Positions 1 through 8,780 of a stretch of DNA of 55,051 nucleotides are shown here, in pieces (position 1 is the stretch's first letter; each line of letters opens with the position of its first letter). The notes beneath the pieces are model-generated. The model did not search any database, was not told the DNA's origin, and was given only the letters and a program-made list of their open reading frames with translations. Source of the stretch: Adhaeribacter aerolatus (GTDB lineage Bacteria > Bacteroidota > Bacteroidia > Cytophagales > Hymenobacteraceae); the NCBI RefSeq assembly GCF_007991635.1, contig NZ_BJYS01000050.1, forward strand, positions 1 through 55,051, read 5' to 3'. A program made the translations under genes and the position numbers.

Positions 1-1919
1 ACGGAAGCATCCTGGTGGGAAGAGAGCACGCGCAGGAAATCGTTTTTGCGGCCCACGTACACGGTGGTCATGCCCGAGCAGCCGGTGGCATCGGTTACAG
101 TAACCGAGTAGAAGCCCGGCGAAGCGGCCGAGATGTCCTGGGTAGCCGGACCAGCGTTCCAACGGTAAGTGTAAGGAGCCGTGCCGCCTTGCACACTCAA
201 GTCAATGGCACCCGCCCCGTTGAGTGCGCCCCACATGCCGTACCACGGTTCGGCTTGTACTACCCGTGTGGTTAACGCTAAGTGGCAGCCTGGCGGTGGC
301 GGCGGAGTTGTTGGTCCGGTAATGGTATAAGAAGCCATTCTTTGGCAGGTACCGGTTGCATCAGTTACCATTACCATGTAAGTTCCAACCATTAATCCGG
401 TAAGGTCTTGTGTAGTACCAACGGTAGTGCCACCCATCGTCCAAAGGTAAGATAAAGGCGGGGTACCGCCGGTTACCGTCAAGTCTATGGCGCCATTGCT
501 GCCGCCAACCGTAGTAACATTGGTTGTTAATGCCGACAGGGTTATATTGCAAGCAGTACCGCTACCTACTGTATAAGTAGCAACTTGCCGGCAGCCGCTA
601 GCATCCACTACGGTAACTGTATAAGTACCGGCCATTAACCCGGTAAGGTCTTGTGTAGTACCAACTGTGGTACCACCCATCGTCCAGTTATAGGTAATAG
701 GGGCAACACCATTGGTTACGGTCAGGTCGATGGCACCATTGTTACCGGGTGGGGTTGTTTCGTTTGTTGTAGCTGCCGATAATACCAGGTTACAGGCCAC
801 CCCAGAAACATTTATGGTTACAGAAGTTGTGGTTTGGTTACCTTCGTTGTCTTCTGCTACAAATGTAATTACATACGATCCGGTAGTGGTTGGGGTCCAG
901 GAAAAGCCGGATTGAACCGGATTGCCAACTAGCGCGGGGGTTAAAGTAGCTCCCGGAGGCATACCCAAGGCAAATAAAGTTACCGTACTGCCGGAAGGCA
1001 TATCAGTAGCTCTGACATTAAAATTAACCGGAACACCAACGGTTGCCTCAATAGCCGGCGTTGGATTAGGTGTAACTGTAAAATCAAAAACCGGCGGCGG
1101 CGGTGGCACTACTTGTACCGAAATCAAGAAGTCAGCCACTACTTTGGCCCCACGGGCATCCGTAATGGCAATTGCTGCATTGTATAAGCCATTAGGTCTG
1201 CCTAATGTTGTCCAGGTTATAACACCGGTAGTGGCGTTAATGGTTAAACCGGCCGGGTTGGTGCCACCACCCATTTCGGCAGATGTAGCCAGCCGGTAGG
1301 TAAGCGCATCTCCTTCAAAATCGGTGGCCGGAATTGGGAAGGTGGCATTGGTTAGACTATTAGATAAAGTTCTGATAGGAGGCAGGGTTACAACCGGCGA
1401 ATTATTACCGGTTCCTACCTGTACAGTAGTTTCCACCCGATAAGTATCATCGGCGTTATTGCGCAAGGTGCTTATCCGGCAGCAGCTCTGGAAAAAGGCT
1501 GTATAAGTGCCGTTAGTAGCATACGTATGGGTAAAAGTGGCTTCACCGTAAAACCAGTCCTGGGTTAAGTTAACGGATGTAACCGACAAAGAGTAATCGA
1601 ATTCAGTACCATCTCCAAAATCAAATTCAACATCCGGATTCATGGTCATGCCTACATTGGGATTTGGGAAAAAGTAACTTCTCCGAAATGCCTGAGATAC
1701 TTTAAATTCTACTGTTCGGGGACCAACTACCCGCCAACTAATGTTTCCGTACCGGAAGTGAGAAGCATTGGAAGTAGTAACGCCAACGCATAAAATAAAG
1801 GAAAGTACCAAAGCCAAGGAATAAAGCGCTTTGAGCCTGAATAGTCCTGGGCTATTGTTTTCCGGCTTTGCACAGGAATTTATTCCCGGCTGTTCAAAAT
1901 GAAGTAATTTTTCATGCAT
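1..1919 (-). CDS. SprB-repeat surface protein, partial (3' end beyond window)
   Basis: An open frame of 639 codons starts at the ATG at 1919 and has no stop before the left edge, so the C-terminus is missing. The N-terminus has a polar stretch followed by a hydrophobic segment (about residues 30-52, ending VGVTTSNA), probably an export signal. Residues about 165-270 look like a cadherin/He_PIG-type Ig domain (TDFEGDALTYRL, GVITWTT), followed by a second Ig-like domain. Three SprB-type repeats follow (pattern GAIDLTVTGGTPP, Y-W, TTQDLTGL, AGTYTVTVTDA-GC), encoded at about 590-745, 355-505 and 80-225. Such repeats occur in Bacteroidota cell-surface adhesins such as SprB that are secreted by the type IX system. 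The sorting domain, if present, lies outside the window. Surface location is inferred; the ligand is unknown. Confidence 0.8.
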   Translation of the reverse strand, partial: MHEKLLHFEQPGINSCAKPENNSPGLFRLKALYSLALVLSFILCVGVTTSNASHFRYGNISWRVVGPRTVEFKVSQAFRRSYFFPNPNVGMTMNPDVEFDFGDGTEFDYSLSVTSVNLTQDWFYGEATFTHTYATNGTYTAFFQSCCRISTLRNNADDTYRVETTVQVGTGNNSPVVTLPPIRTLSNSLTNATFPIPATDFEGDALTYRLATSAEMGGGTNPAGLTINATTGVITWTTLGRPNGLYNAAIAITDARGAKVVADFLISVQVVPPPPPVFDFTVTPNPTPAIEATVGVPVNFNVRATDMPSGSTVTLFALGMPPGATLTPALVGNPVQSGFSWTPTTTGSYVITFVAEDNEGNQTTTSVTINVSGVACNLVLSAATTNETTPPGNNGAIDLTVTNGVAPITYNWTMGGTTVGTTQDLTGLMAGTYTVTVVDASGCRQVATYTVGSGTACNITLSALTTNVTTVGGSNGAIDLTVTGGTPPLSYLWTMGGTTVGTTQDLTGLMVGTYMVMVTDATGTCQRMASYTITGPTTPPPPPGCHLALTTRVVQAEPWYGMWGALNGAGAIDLSVQGGTAPYTYRWNAGPATQDISAASPGFYSVTVTDATGCSGMTTVYVGRKNDFLRVLSSHQDAS

Positions 1920-3189
1920 AGTTTTAAAAATTTAAGTTGAAAAAATTAGAGTAAAGGAGAAATGAAAATAAAAAATCAGGCAGGGTTTACCTGCTGGTTA
2001 GCAACGGAACCCTGTTGTAATTTTCCATAAGAAACACCGGGTACAGAACTTTAATAATTTAAAATATTTACCCAATTCGAAACCTACGTGTAAACCTTGC
2101 GCTTACCCATTTAGCCCAAAAAGATACCCGCAGCGCTTATTAAAAATGATAATTGAAAAGCTATAACTATTAAGTCCGGCTTTATTAAGCAAAAAGAAAA
2201 ATACCTTATGCCTCCCCGTAAAAATTACAATGTTAGCATATAGTCTGTACACGATTATTCTTATAACCAGGCATTAAATCCTGAAACGCTATCCCTGCTT
2301 CCCAAATAGTTTATATTGTGGCACCCAACACAAAAACGCTGGTCATGCTTCAGCCAATTAGCGGCCGGTTAATATGTATTATAACTAGTAAAGGGTATTA
2401 AATTTTGTTTAATCAGGTAATTTGAGTTTAGACAAACCCAGATGCTAAATAGAAAAAATACTTTGTCTTATTAAAAAGTAAAGAAACGGCAGAATTTCCC
2501 CACTGAACCTAGGTTGGGGTGGAGCTAAAAAAAACGGACTACCGGCAATTCGCTGAACAATAAATACTTAATTAGTTTAGGCCTTGCCGGGATTCTTGTT
2601 AATGCGTTGTAAATTAATTGGGGTGCAGCTATTTTAGCCTGCACGTGTATTGGTTTGAACTCTTTTTTAACAGGCGGTGCTTCCAGCTTATTTCCTTCTC
2701 TAATCCTATTTCTAAGAGGTAGCCTATCAAATAACATGGTAATGAAACAAATCACTTCCATTTGTCCTTAACTTTATTAGCCCTGAATATTTAAAAATTG
2801 CATTCCTAAATAAAGAACAAGTGCAATATAATAGAAAGCATATTTAAACACAATACCTAAAAATGAGTATCTTATATTTTTTTATAAATATCTTAAAAAT
2901 TATAGGCTGACAATATAATATTTTCAATTATCCATTTAATTTAAACAACAACTGGCAACATTATTTTCTATATAATTCATACAGTACAAACCTCTCGTAA
3001 GTTATAAAAATTTGCAAGCTAATAATTTATTACCTGCCAGTTTAACGACCTTATAAGCATAAAATGAATGTTAATAAAAACTTCCGTTGCGCCGTAATAA
3101 AAAAAACCGCCTTGCTTTTATTTATTAAAAAATTTTAATATTTAAATCGCGCGTACTACATTAGTGCGCTTTAACCGATTACAACCTGT
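1920..3189. other. Long AT-rich intergenic region, no convincing gene
   Basis: This 1.27-kb gap separates the minus-strand SprB-repeat gene from the plus-strand GHMP kinase, so it should hold both promoters. It is AT-rich with many short A and T runs. One 78-codon minus-strand frame (2525-2761) lacks any recognisable domain, and I do not call it a gene. No tRNA, hairpin with U-tail or convincing repeat was found. Confidence 0.5.
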
Positions 3190-4185
3190 ATGATTATTCA
3201 AACCCGGGCTTATGCCAGAGCGGCTATTTTGGGCAATCCGTCCGATGGCTACTTTGGCAAAACTATTTCGCTGATAGTTAAAAATTTTGGGGCGCAGATT
3301 CAGCTTTACCAAACTCCCGAACTGGAAATTGCGCCGCAGCAGCAAGATTGTCACCAATACAAAAATATTCATGACCTCTGCGAACAAATAAGCCTGACGG
3401 GTTACCATGGAGGCATTCCGCTGGTAAAAGCTGCTATTAAAAAGTTCTGCGAATTTTGCCAGCAGCAAGGCATTACCCTGCCCAATAAAAACTTTACGGT
3501 TCGGTATAGCTCCTCAATCCCCCGGCAGGTGGGCCTGGCCGGCTCCAGCGCCATTATTATCTCTACCCTACGGGCGCTTTCCGAGTTTTATGAGGTGCAG
3601 ATTCCGCAGGTCTATTTTCCCAGCCTGGCCATGTCGGCTGAGGTAGACGAGCTGGGCATTAATGCCGGTTTGCAGGACCGGGTCATTCAGGTGTACGAAG
3701 GCCTGGTTTACATGGATTTTAACAAAGAATTAATTCAGCAGCAGGGCCACGGCCACTACGAACCCTTAGACCCGGCTTTCCTGCCGAATTTGTTTATTGC
3801 CTATAAAACCGAATTAAGCAAGGTATCGGGTAAAGTGCTAAACGATGTGCGGACACGCTACGACCAGGGCGATAAATTTGTAATAGATACCCTGGCCAAT
3901 ATTGCCAACTTAGCCGACTTAGGCAAAGAAGCCCTGCAGCAAAAAGATTACAAAACGCTGCACGCCCTCATGAACGAAAATTTTGATTTACGCTGCAAAA
4001 TCATGAACATCAGCGACAGCAACATGGAGCTCATTAACACGGCCCGGGCCTGCGGCGCTTCGGCTACCTTTACCGGGTCCGGCGGCTCTATTATCGGGCA
4101 ATATTACGGTGATAAAATGCTGAACAATTTAATAGTAGAACTTAAAAAGCTAAACGCCCGGGTAATTAAACCAACGGTTGTTTAG
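3190..4185 (+). CDS. Glucuronokinase-like GHMP kinase
   Basis: A 331-residue sugar kinase of the GHMP superfamily (galactokinase, homoserine kinase, mevalonate kinase, phosphomevalonate kinase). The glycine/serine-rich ATP loop is at residues 111-121 (PRQVGLAGSSA) and the C-terminal GHMP motif is TFTGSGGS near residue 296. The N-terminal signature GNPSDGYFGKT (15-25) and the internal LGINAGLQDRV and GLVYMDF segments match, as I recall them, plant glucuronokinase (GLCAK). That enzyme phosphorylates D-glucuronate to glucuronate-1-phosphate. The gene lies 119 bp upstream of a galU-type uridylyltransferase on the same strand, which would supply the next step to a UDP-sugar. The stop codon sits inside a heptamer repeat array. 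GHMP membership is clear; the glucuronate substrate is inferred, and other sugars (heptose, arabinose) are possible. Confidence 0.82.
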   Translation: MIIQTRAYARAAILGNPSDGYFGKTISLIVKNFGAQIQLYQTPELEIAPQQQDCHQYKNIHDLCEQISLTGYHGGIPLVKAAIKKFCEFCQQQGITLPNKNFTVRYSSSIPRQVGLAGSSAIIISTLRALSEFYEVQIPQVYFPSLAMSAEVDELGINAGLQDRVIQVYEGLVYMDFNKELIQQQGHGHYEPLDPAFLPNLFIAYKTELSKVSGKVLNDVRTRYDQGDKFVIDTLANIANLADLGKEALQQKDYKTLHALMNENFDLRCKIMNISDSNMELINTARACGASATFTGSGGSIIGQYYGDKMLNNLIVELKKLNARVIKPTVV

Positions 4186-4214
4186 TCTTTAGTAATTAGC
4201 TGTTAGCAATTAGT
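4180..4214. repeat. Degenerate heptamer array at the kinase gene end
   Basis: Five consecutive 7-mers of the form NNTTAGY can be read (GTTTAGT, CTTTAGT, AATTAGC, TGTTAGC, AATTAGT). The TAG stop of the upstream kinase lies in the first unit. The period and degenerate core resemble the other heptamer arrays in this window. Confidence 0.5.
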
Positions 4215-4304
4215 TTTAATATTTGGCTTTTACCTGGTTAAAATTATTAACTTAAAATTAAGCGTTATCAGCTGACAACTATAAAATTAACATAACTAAA
4301 ATAT

Positions 4305-5189
4305 ATGATAAAAAAAGCCGTAATACCGGCCGCCGGATTGGGCACCCGTTTTTTACCGGCCACCAAAGCCCAGCCTAAAGAAATGCTGCCGATTATTGAT
4401 ACCCCTACTATCCAGTATGTGGTGCAGGAGGCCGTTGATTCGGGCATTGAAGATATTCTGATTATTTCGGGAAAGGGCAAGCGGGCCATCGAAGACCATT
4501 TTGACCGCAATTTTGAACTGGAAGAACGCCTGCAGCAGAAAGAAGAAGCGTTGTACCAGGAAATGCGCCGGCTGTCGGATATGGCCAATATATATTTTAT
4601 CCGGCAGAAAGAAATTGTAGGCTTAGGCGATGCCATTTATTACGCCCGCCAGCACACCGGCAACGAGCCTTTTGCCGTCCTGCTCGGCGACACGGTTATG
4701 ACTTCGGTTATTCCGGTAACCCAGCAACTCGCCGATTTATACAACCAATATCAGTCTACGATTATTGCGGTAGAAACAGTACCGGCCGATAAGGTAAACC
4801 GCTACGGTATTGTGGGCGGCCAGAAAATCAGCGACTCGATGCTACAATTAAATCAGCTAATAGAAAAACCGGCCATTGAAACGGCTCCTTCTAACCTGGC
4901 TATTGCCGGACGCTATATTTTAACGCCGGGTATTTTTAAAGCCATTGAAAGTACCCCTAAAGGCAAAAACAACGAATTGCAGCTAACCGATGCTCTCCTG
5001 AATTTGTTAAAGCGGGAGCAAATTTATTCGCATACCATAGAAGGCAAGCGCTACGACATTGGCAATAAATTAGACTTCCTGAAAACTACCGTAGAATTTG
5101 CGCTGCACCGGGAAGAATTTGCTAATCCTTTTTTCCGCTTTTTACAGGAGATTGTAGCCACCCATCAACCAAACGGCGACAAAGCATAA
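4305..5189 (+). CDS. galU: UTP--glucose-1-phosphate uridylyltransferase
   Basis: A 294-residue bacterial GalU-type nucleotidyltransferase: UTP plus glucose-1-phosphate gives UDP-glucose and pyrophosphate, cytoplasmic. The nucleotide-binding signature is at the N-terminus (AAGLGTRFLPATKAQPKE, about residues 9-26). LLGDT carries the metal-binding Asp, and IEKP and GRYIL are typical of the family. The length is normal. It follows the glucuronokinase-like gene and was probably co-transcribed with it. In that setting it could act on glucuronate-1-phosphate, although the sequence itself looks like standard GalU. An imperfect hairpin follows the stop. Confidence 0.92.
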   Translation: MIKKAVIPAAGLGTRFLPATKAQPKEMLPIIDTPTIQYVVQEAVDSGIEDILIISGKGKRAIEDHFDRNFELEERLQQKEEALYQEMRRLSDMANIYFIRQKEIVGLGDAIYYARQHTGNEPFAVLLGDTVMTSVIPVTQQLADLYNQYQSTIIAVETVPADKVNRYGIVGGQKISDSMLQLNQLIEKPAIETAPSNLAIAGRYILTPGIFKAIESTPKGKNNELQLTDALLNLLKREQIYSHTIEGKRYDIGNKLDFLKTTVEFALHREEFANPFFRFLQEIVATHQPNGDKA

Positions 5190-5206
5190 TTATTTATATT
5201 TTAGAA

Positions 5207-5253
5207 TCAGGCGGGAAAATCTACTTAACCAATAATGGAGTAGTTTTTCCTGA
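5207..5253 (+). terminator. Imperfect hairpin after galU
   Basis: The arms GGAAAA-t-CTAC and GTAG-t-TTTTCC, plus an outer TCA/TGA pair with a bulge, can fold around a loop of about 15 nt. It lies 18 nt after the galU stop and before the convergent ligD-like gene. The U-run is inside the stem, so termination is only probable. Confidence 0.4.
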
Positions 5254-5293
5254 CTGATATTTGGGCTTACTTCTTTTCCCCGCATAAAATTAT

Positions 5294-6922
5294 TTATTTT
5301 GACTTCTTTAAAGCCTGGAGGCACTTGGGTAAACCAATGCCTTGGCCCAGCACACCTTTAAACAAATCTCCTTTTTGCTTCAGCCGCTCCGGCATATTTT
5401 TAATTGTAAACTGCGCCGGGTGCAAACCCTTTTTCACTTCGGTCCACGCCAGCGGGGCCGATACGGTGGCGCCGGGCTTAGGACGGACACAATAAGGCGC
5501 TGCAATGGTCTGGCCTATGGCATTCTGTAAAAAATCGAGGTATATCTGGTAGCGACGTTCTTTGGGCTGGCGTTCGAGGCTGGTGAGCTGGGGTAATTGC
5601 GCGTGTACTTTTTTTGCGAGTAGATGGGCAAATTCCTTTACTTCGGCAAAAGGATATTTGGCCTGGAGCGGGAAATAAAGGTGCATACCGGTCGCGCCCG
5701 AAGTCTTGGCGTAACAATCGGCCCCAATGGCATCAGCAATTTCTTTTACCAACAACGCCACTTCAATCACCTCATCGTAAGTATTTTCGCCCGGGTCCAA
5801 ATCTATTACGGCCCAATCTGGTTTTTCCAGGGCTTGAATGCGGGAGTTCCAGGGGTTTAGCTGAATGCAGCCCAGGTTATTCATATAAGCCAAGGTGGCT
5901 TTGTGCTGACACACAATATAATTGACCTCCTGGTTCGTAGATTCCGAATGAATATCTGTTGTCTCAATCCACTCCGGCACGTTATCGCCCACATCTTTCT
6001 GAAAAAAGCCGGGTGCCCCGGCTCCGTTCGGATGCCGCAGCAACGATTCGGGCCGATCTATTAAATACGGCAGCAAAATATCGGCAATGTTCTGGTAATA
6101 ATTTATCAGGTCGCCTTTGGTAATATGTTCGTCGGACCAGTAAAGTTTATCGAGGCTGGTTAAATGTACCACCTGCCCTTCTATTTCCCGGTCCTCCTCT
6201 TTATTGGATTTATCTTTACCCGCTTTTTTCTCTTTTGTAGCCACTGCCTTTTCTTTTATACGTCCGGTGCCTTTGGGTTTAATTAATTTCTTTTCTGACG
6301 CTTCGGGCATATCTGATTTCTTCGCGGCTACTTTCGGTTTATTTTGTTCTTTGGCGCTGGTCTTGGTTTTTGTGCGCTTGCTGCCTTCTACAAAATCTTC
6401 GGCATCGTAAGCTTCCGGCACTGCCCAGTCGTCCGGTTTTTTCACGAGCAACCAGGCATTTTCCTGCCGGCCTTTCATCCGGATTAAAGCAAACTCGCCC
6501 CGTAGCTTTTTACCGTGTAGTACAAACCGAATACTGCCGTTCTGCAAACCGGCTAATAATTCTTGTTCGCCTTTTTTCCGGTCGTTCATATCCACAACCT
6601 GGTAATCCCCTTCGTCCCAGATGGCAACGTGGCCTGCCCCGTAATTACCAGCTGGAATGTCGCCTTCAAAAGTGCGGTAACTAAACGGATGGTCTTCCAC
6701 CATCATGGCCAGCCGTTTATCGTTAGGATTCAGCGACGGGCCTTTGGGTACGGCCCAGCTCTTTAGTACGCCTTCCATCTCCAACCTAAAATCGTAATGC
6801 AGCTTAGAGGCTTCGTGCCGCTGCACTACAAATTTTAAAGCACCTTTATTGGAATCAGCAGAGTCGGCTGGCTCCTTGGTCTGGCTAAAATCACGCTTTT
6901 GGTTATATTCTTGCAGGCCCAT
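5294..6922 (-). CDS. LigD-like protein: 3'-phosphoesterase + polymerase domains, no ligase
   Basis: A 542-residue protein related to bacterial non-homologous end-joining LigD. Residues about 28-165 form the 3'-phosphoesterase domain, with the family motif HEASKLHYDFRLE placing the catalytic H36, H42, D44 and R46. A Lys/Glu-rich, low-complexity linker covers about 175-248. Residues about 252-535 are the primase-polymerase domain: metal-binding DLD (374-376), SGATGMH (408-414) and a further Asp in YLDF (463). The ATP-dependent ligase domain, central in PE-LIG-POL proteins of many Bacteroidota, is absent; no nucleotidyl-transfer KxDG motif is visible. Its role would be end trimming and fill-in during DNA repair, needing a ligase supplied elsewhere. 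No ku gene lies in this window. Confidence 0.9.
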   Translation of the reverse strand: MGLQEYNQKRDFSQTKEPADSADSNKGALKFVVQRHEASKLHYDFRLEMEGVLKSWAVPKGPSLNPNDKRLAMMVEDHPFSYRTFEGDIPAGNYGAGHVAIWDEGDYQVVDMNDRKKGEQELLAGLQNGSIRFVLHGKKLRGEFALIRMKGRQENAWLLVKKPDDWAVPEAYDAEDFVEGSKRTKTKTSAKEQNKPKVAAKKSDMPEASEKKLIKPKGTGRIKEKAVATKEKKAGKDKSNKEEDREIEGQVVHLTSLDKLYWSDEHITKGDLINYYQNIADILLPYLIDRPESLLRHPNGAGAPGFFQKDVGDNVPEWIETTDIHSESTNQEVNYIVCQHKATLAYMNNLGCIQLNPWNSRIQALEKPDWAVIDLDPGENTYDEVIEVALLVKEIADAIGADCYAKTSGATGMHLYFPLQAKYPFAEVKEFAHLLAKKVHAQLPQLTSLERQPKERRYQIYLDFLQNAIGQTIAAPYCVRPKPGATVSAPLAWTEVKKGLHPAQFTIKNMPERLKQKGDLFKGVLGQGIGLPKCLQALKKSK

Positions 6923-7096
6923 TGATAATAAATTGACGTGAGTTAAATAGTTTCTGCCTGCTTTTACGAGAAATATTAATTTTGTATAATACTGTTGGTA
7001 TCTAAAATCAGATCCAGCTTCACCGGCTCACTTTTTCTGAGAAATTGAAGTTTGAATCTTACCACTGGCTATTGCTGCATAAAACTTACAAAGCTG

Positions 7097-8131
7097 CTAC
7101 AAAACAAAACGCAGTTCAAAATACATCCACTGGTGAGAACGGGCACCTTTAAATTCCGGTGTAATCCAAACGACCGAACTCTCGAAACTAACGCCGCCGT
7201 AAGCCCCCACCAAGCCGGCTGTTTTCTGTAAAACCGTACGCTTAACCAACTCGCCCGGCAAGGTATAAGGGTTGCTTTTGTTTAACAGGCCGCCTTGCAG
7301 CGTTGCGTTGTAGCCCACCAGTTTACCGGTTAATCTGCCCTGCGCATAAAACTGGAACTTCTGAGTACCTCGCCGGTTCTCACGGGTTGTTATGCCTAAA
7401 TTCTGAAAATATGAATTCATTTTACCGGCCCGCAAAAACAAACCACCCGCCGCTCCGGTGTACAAGGTTCCTACCGAAGCATCGGCCTGGCCAATTAATT
7501 CCAGCACCTTACCCGCCGCTAACAATTGCTGATCCAGGGCCGCCTGATAACCCAAAATTAAATCGGTTCGGAGTTGGTTATCCCAACCCAAGGGCCGCGG
7601 CGAATCTAACAATTCATGGGCCTTTATTTGCAATTGTTTGGCGCCGGCTCCTGGTCCTAAAAACCCAAGTGCTAATCCAGAGGTAAGTCGTTGCTTTCTG
7701 GCAGCATTGTTCGCGATTAAATATTGGGTAGCATAGATATAACCGGCATAGGGCCGGTCGCCGTAGCGAATATTGGGGTCCAATATTTTTAGAGGGGTAA
7801 ACGTATCGAACTGAATCTGAAGCCCATGGTAGCGGTTTCCACCGGCCGGGTGTAACAGTATATTATTTACTGGTGATGCCGCCAGCCCCGGGTGTACTAG
7901 ATTAATGCCCAATCCCTGCGTATAATAATAATCGGTCCGGAAAGTGGCATCGTTGGCAAAAGTACCGGCTACAATCCTGTCGTTGCTGCGGGTGCTGTCG
8001 GGTGGGTTAATTAAAGCGGCCTTTACCGGCCCAGCCACCAAGATAAACGCGAGAAAAAAAGAAGCTTTTAAACGTAGAGACAAAACAGTTGGAAAATATT
8101 TTAATCGAAGCCATTTATACGGCAATTCCAC
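7097..8131 (-). CDS. LpxR-like outer-membrane lipid A deacylase (DUF2219)
   Basis: The C-terminal region matches the LpxR family: NDATFRTDYYYTQG near the mature N-terminus and YGDRPYAGY in the middle, then alternating barrel-like strands ending in an aromatic-rich YFELRFVL. LpxR removes the 3'-acyloxyacyl chain of lipid A in the outer membrane. The frame is open back to 8272, but that extension has only a TTG start and runs antisense through the neighbouring DUF4112 gene. I prefer the GTG at 8131 (TTG at 8083 is an alternative), which places the signal peptide (SFFLAFILVAGPVKA) near the N-terminus. With that start the two divergent genes are about 39 bp apart. The family is fairly sure; activity is inferred. 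Confidence 0.75.
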   Translation of the reverse strand: MELPYKWLRLKYFPTVLSLRLKASFFLAFILVAGPVKAALINPPDSTRSNDRIVAGTFANDATFRTDYYYTQGLGINLVHPGLAASPVNNILLHPAGGNRYHGLQIQFDTFTPLKILDPNIRYGDRPYAGYIYATQYLIANNAARKQRLTSGLALGFLGPGAGAKQLQIKAHELLDSPRPLGWDNQLRTDLILGYQAALDQQLLAAGKVLELIGQADASVGTLYTGAAGGLFLRAGKMNSYFQNLGITTRENRRGTQKFQFYAQGRLTGKLVGYNATLQGGLLNKSNPYTLPGELVKRTVLQKTAGLVGAYGGVSFESSVVWITPEFKGARSHQWMYFELRFVL

Positions 8132-8170
8132 AATAATAATCGTATTAAAACGAATAACGTATGCGCTATT

Positions 8171-8668
8171 ATGTTTCAAAATAATCAACATTATATACAT
8201 CCGGGCCATCAGGCGGTTCAGGACGAAAGACTGCGCTGGATTGAAATGGTTTCGCGGTTTATGGATAGCCAATTCCGGTTACCCGGCACCAACTTCCGGT
8301 TTGGCCTTGATCCAATTCTGAGCTTTATACCTTTTGGCGGCAGTGCAGCCAGCTTTGCCGTTTCGGCGGGTTTATTGGTTACCATGTTTAAATACGGGGT
8401 AAGCCGCAAAGTTTTAATTATGATGCTGGGTAACCTGGTATTGGATGCGATTATTGGCAGTATTCCGGTTATTGGCACTTTGTTCGATTTTGCTTTCAAA
8501 GCTAACCAAAGAAACGTATCGCTGCTGCGCAAGCACTACCAGGAAGGTAAGTACCAGGGACACGGCACTGGCTTATTAATTGTTATTGTAATAGCGCTGT
8601 TGTTAATACTGGGGCTGATTGTTTACGGCACCTGGCAATTAATTCAGTACTTTGTATCCCTAATTTAA
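8171..8668 (+). CDS. DUF4112 membrane protein
   Basis: A 165-residue protein with the DUF4112 hallmark: a dimerisation-like DSQFRLPGTNFRFGLDP segment (about residues 31-47) followed by FIPFGG and hydrophobic helices. A further transmembrane segment lies at the C-terminus (about 135-160, rich in Ile/Leu/Val). The middle segment GSIPVIGTLFDFAFKAN with a following basic stretch is typical of the family. The biochemical role is unknown. The ATG at 8171 is the only start that keeps the whole conserved region. The gene is divergent from the LpxR-like gene and ends 2 nt before a strong hairpin. Confidence 0.8.
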   Translation: MFQNNQHYIHPGHQAVQDERLRWIEMVSRFMDSQFRLPGTNFRFGLDPILSFIPFGGSAASFAVSAGLLVTMFKYGVSRKVLIMMLGNLVLDAIIGSIPVIGTLFDFAFKANQRNVSLLRKHYQEGKYQGHGTGLLIVIVIALLLILGLIVYGTWQLIQYFVSLI

Positions 8669-8670
8669 AA

Positions 8671-8717
8671 ACCAGCTTCTAACCGGCTCCTTTATCAGGA
8701 GCCGGTTAGAAGCTGGT
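8671..8717. terminator. Perfect 21-bp hairpin between convergent genes
   Basis: The arms at 8671-8691 and 8697-8717 are perfectly complementary, with a 5-nt loop (ttatc). The arm begins accagcttctaacc. It sits between the DUF4112 stop and the end of the minus-strand ABC operon, so it can serve both strands. A long U-tail is absent on either side (short A-run at 8667-8671). Confidence 0.7.
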
Positions 8718-8780
8718 GAAAACACGCCACAATAGCAACCAGCGTTGGACCCAGGCTGCGTATGTATTATTGATTAATAT

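Noticed and set aside
712-1299. Plus-strand open frames opposite the SprB-repeat gene
   Set aside because: They are antisense shadows of the minus-strand coding frame, whose repeats and domains explain the sequence.
2525-2761. 78-codon minus-strand frame in the 1920-3189 gap
   Set aside because: It has no recognisable domain and the region is AT-rich intergenic. The frame length is compatible with chance, and no neighbouring gene gives it context.
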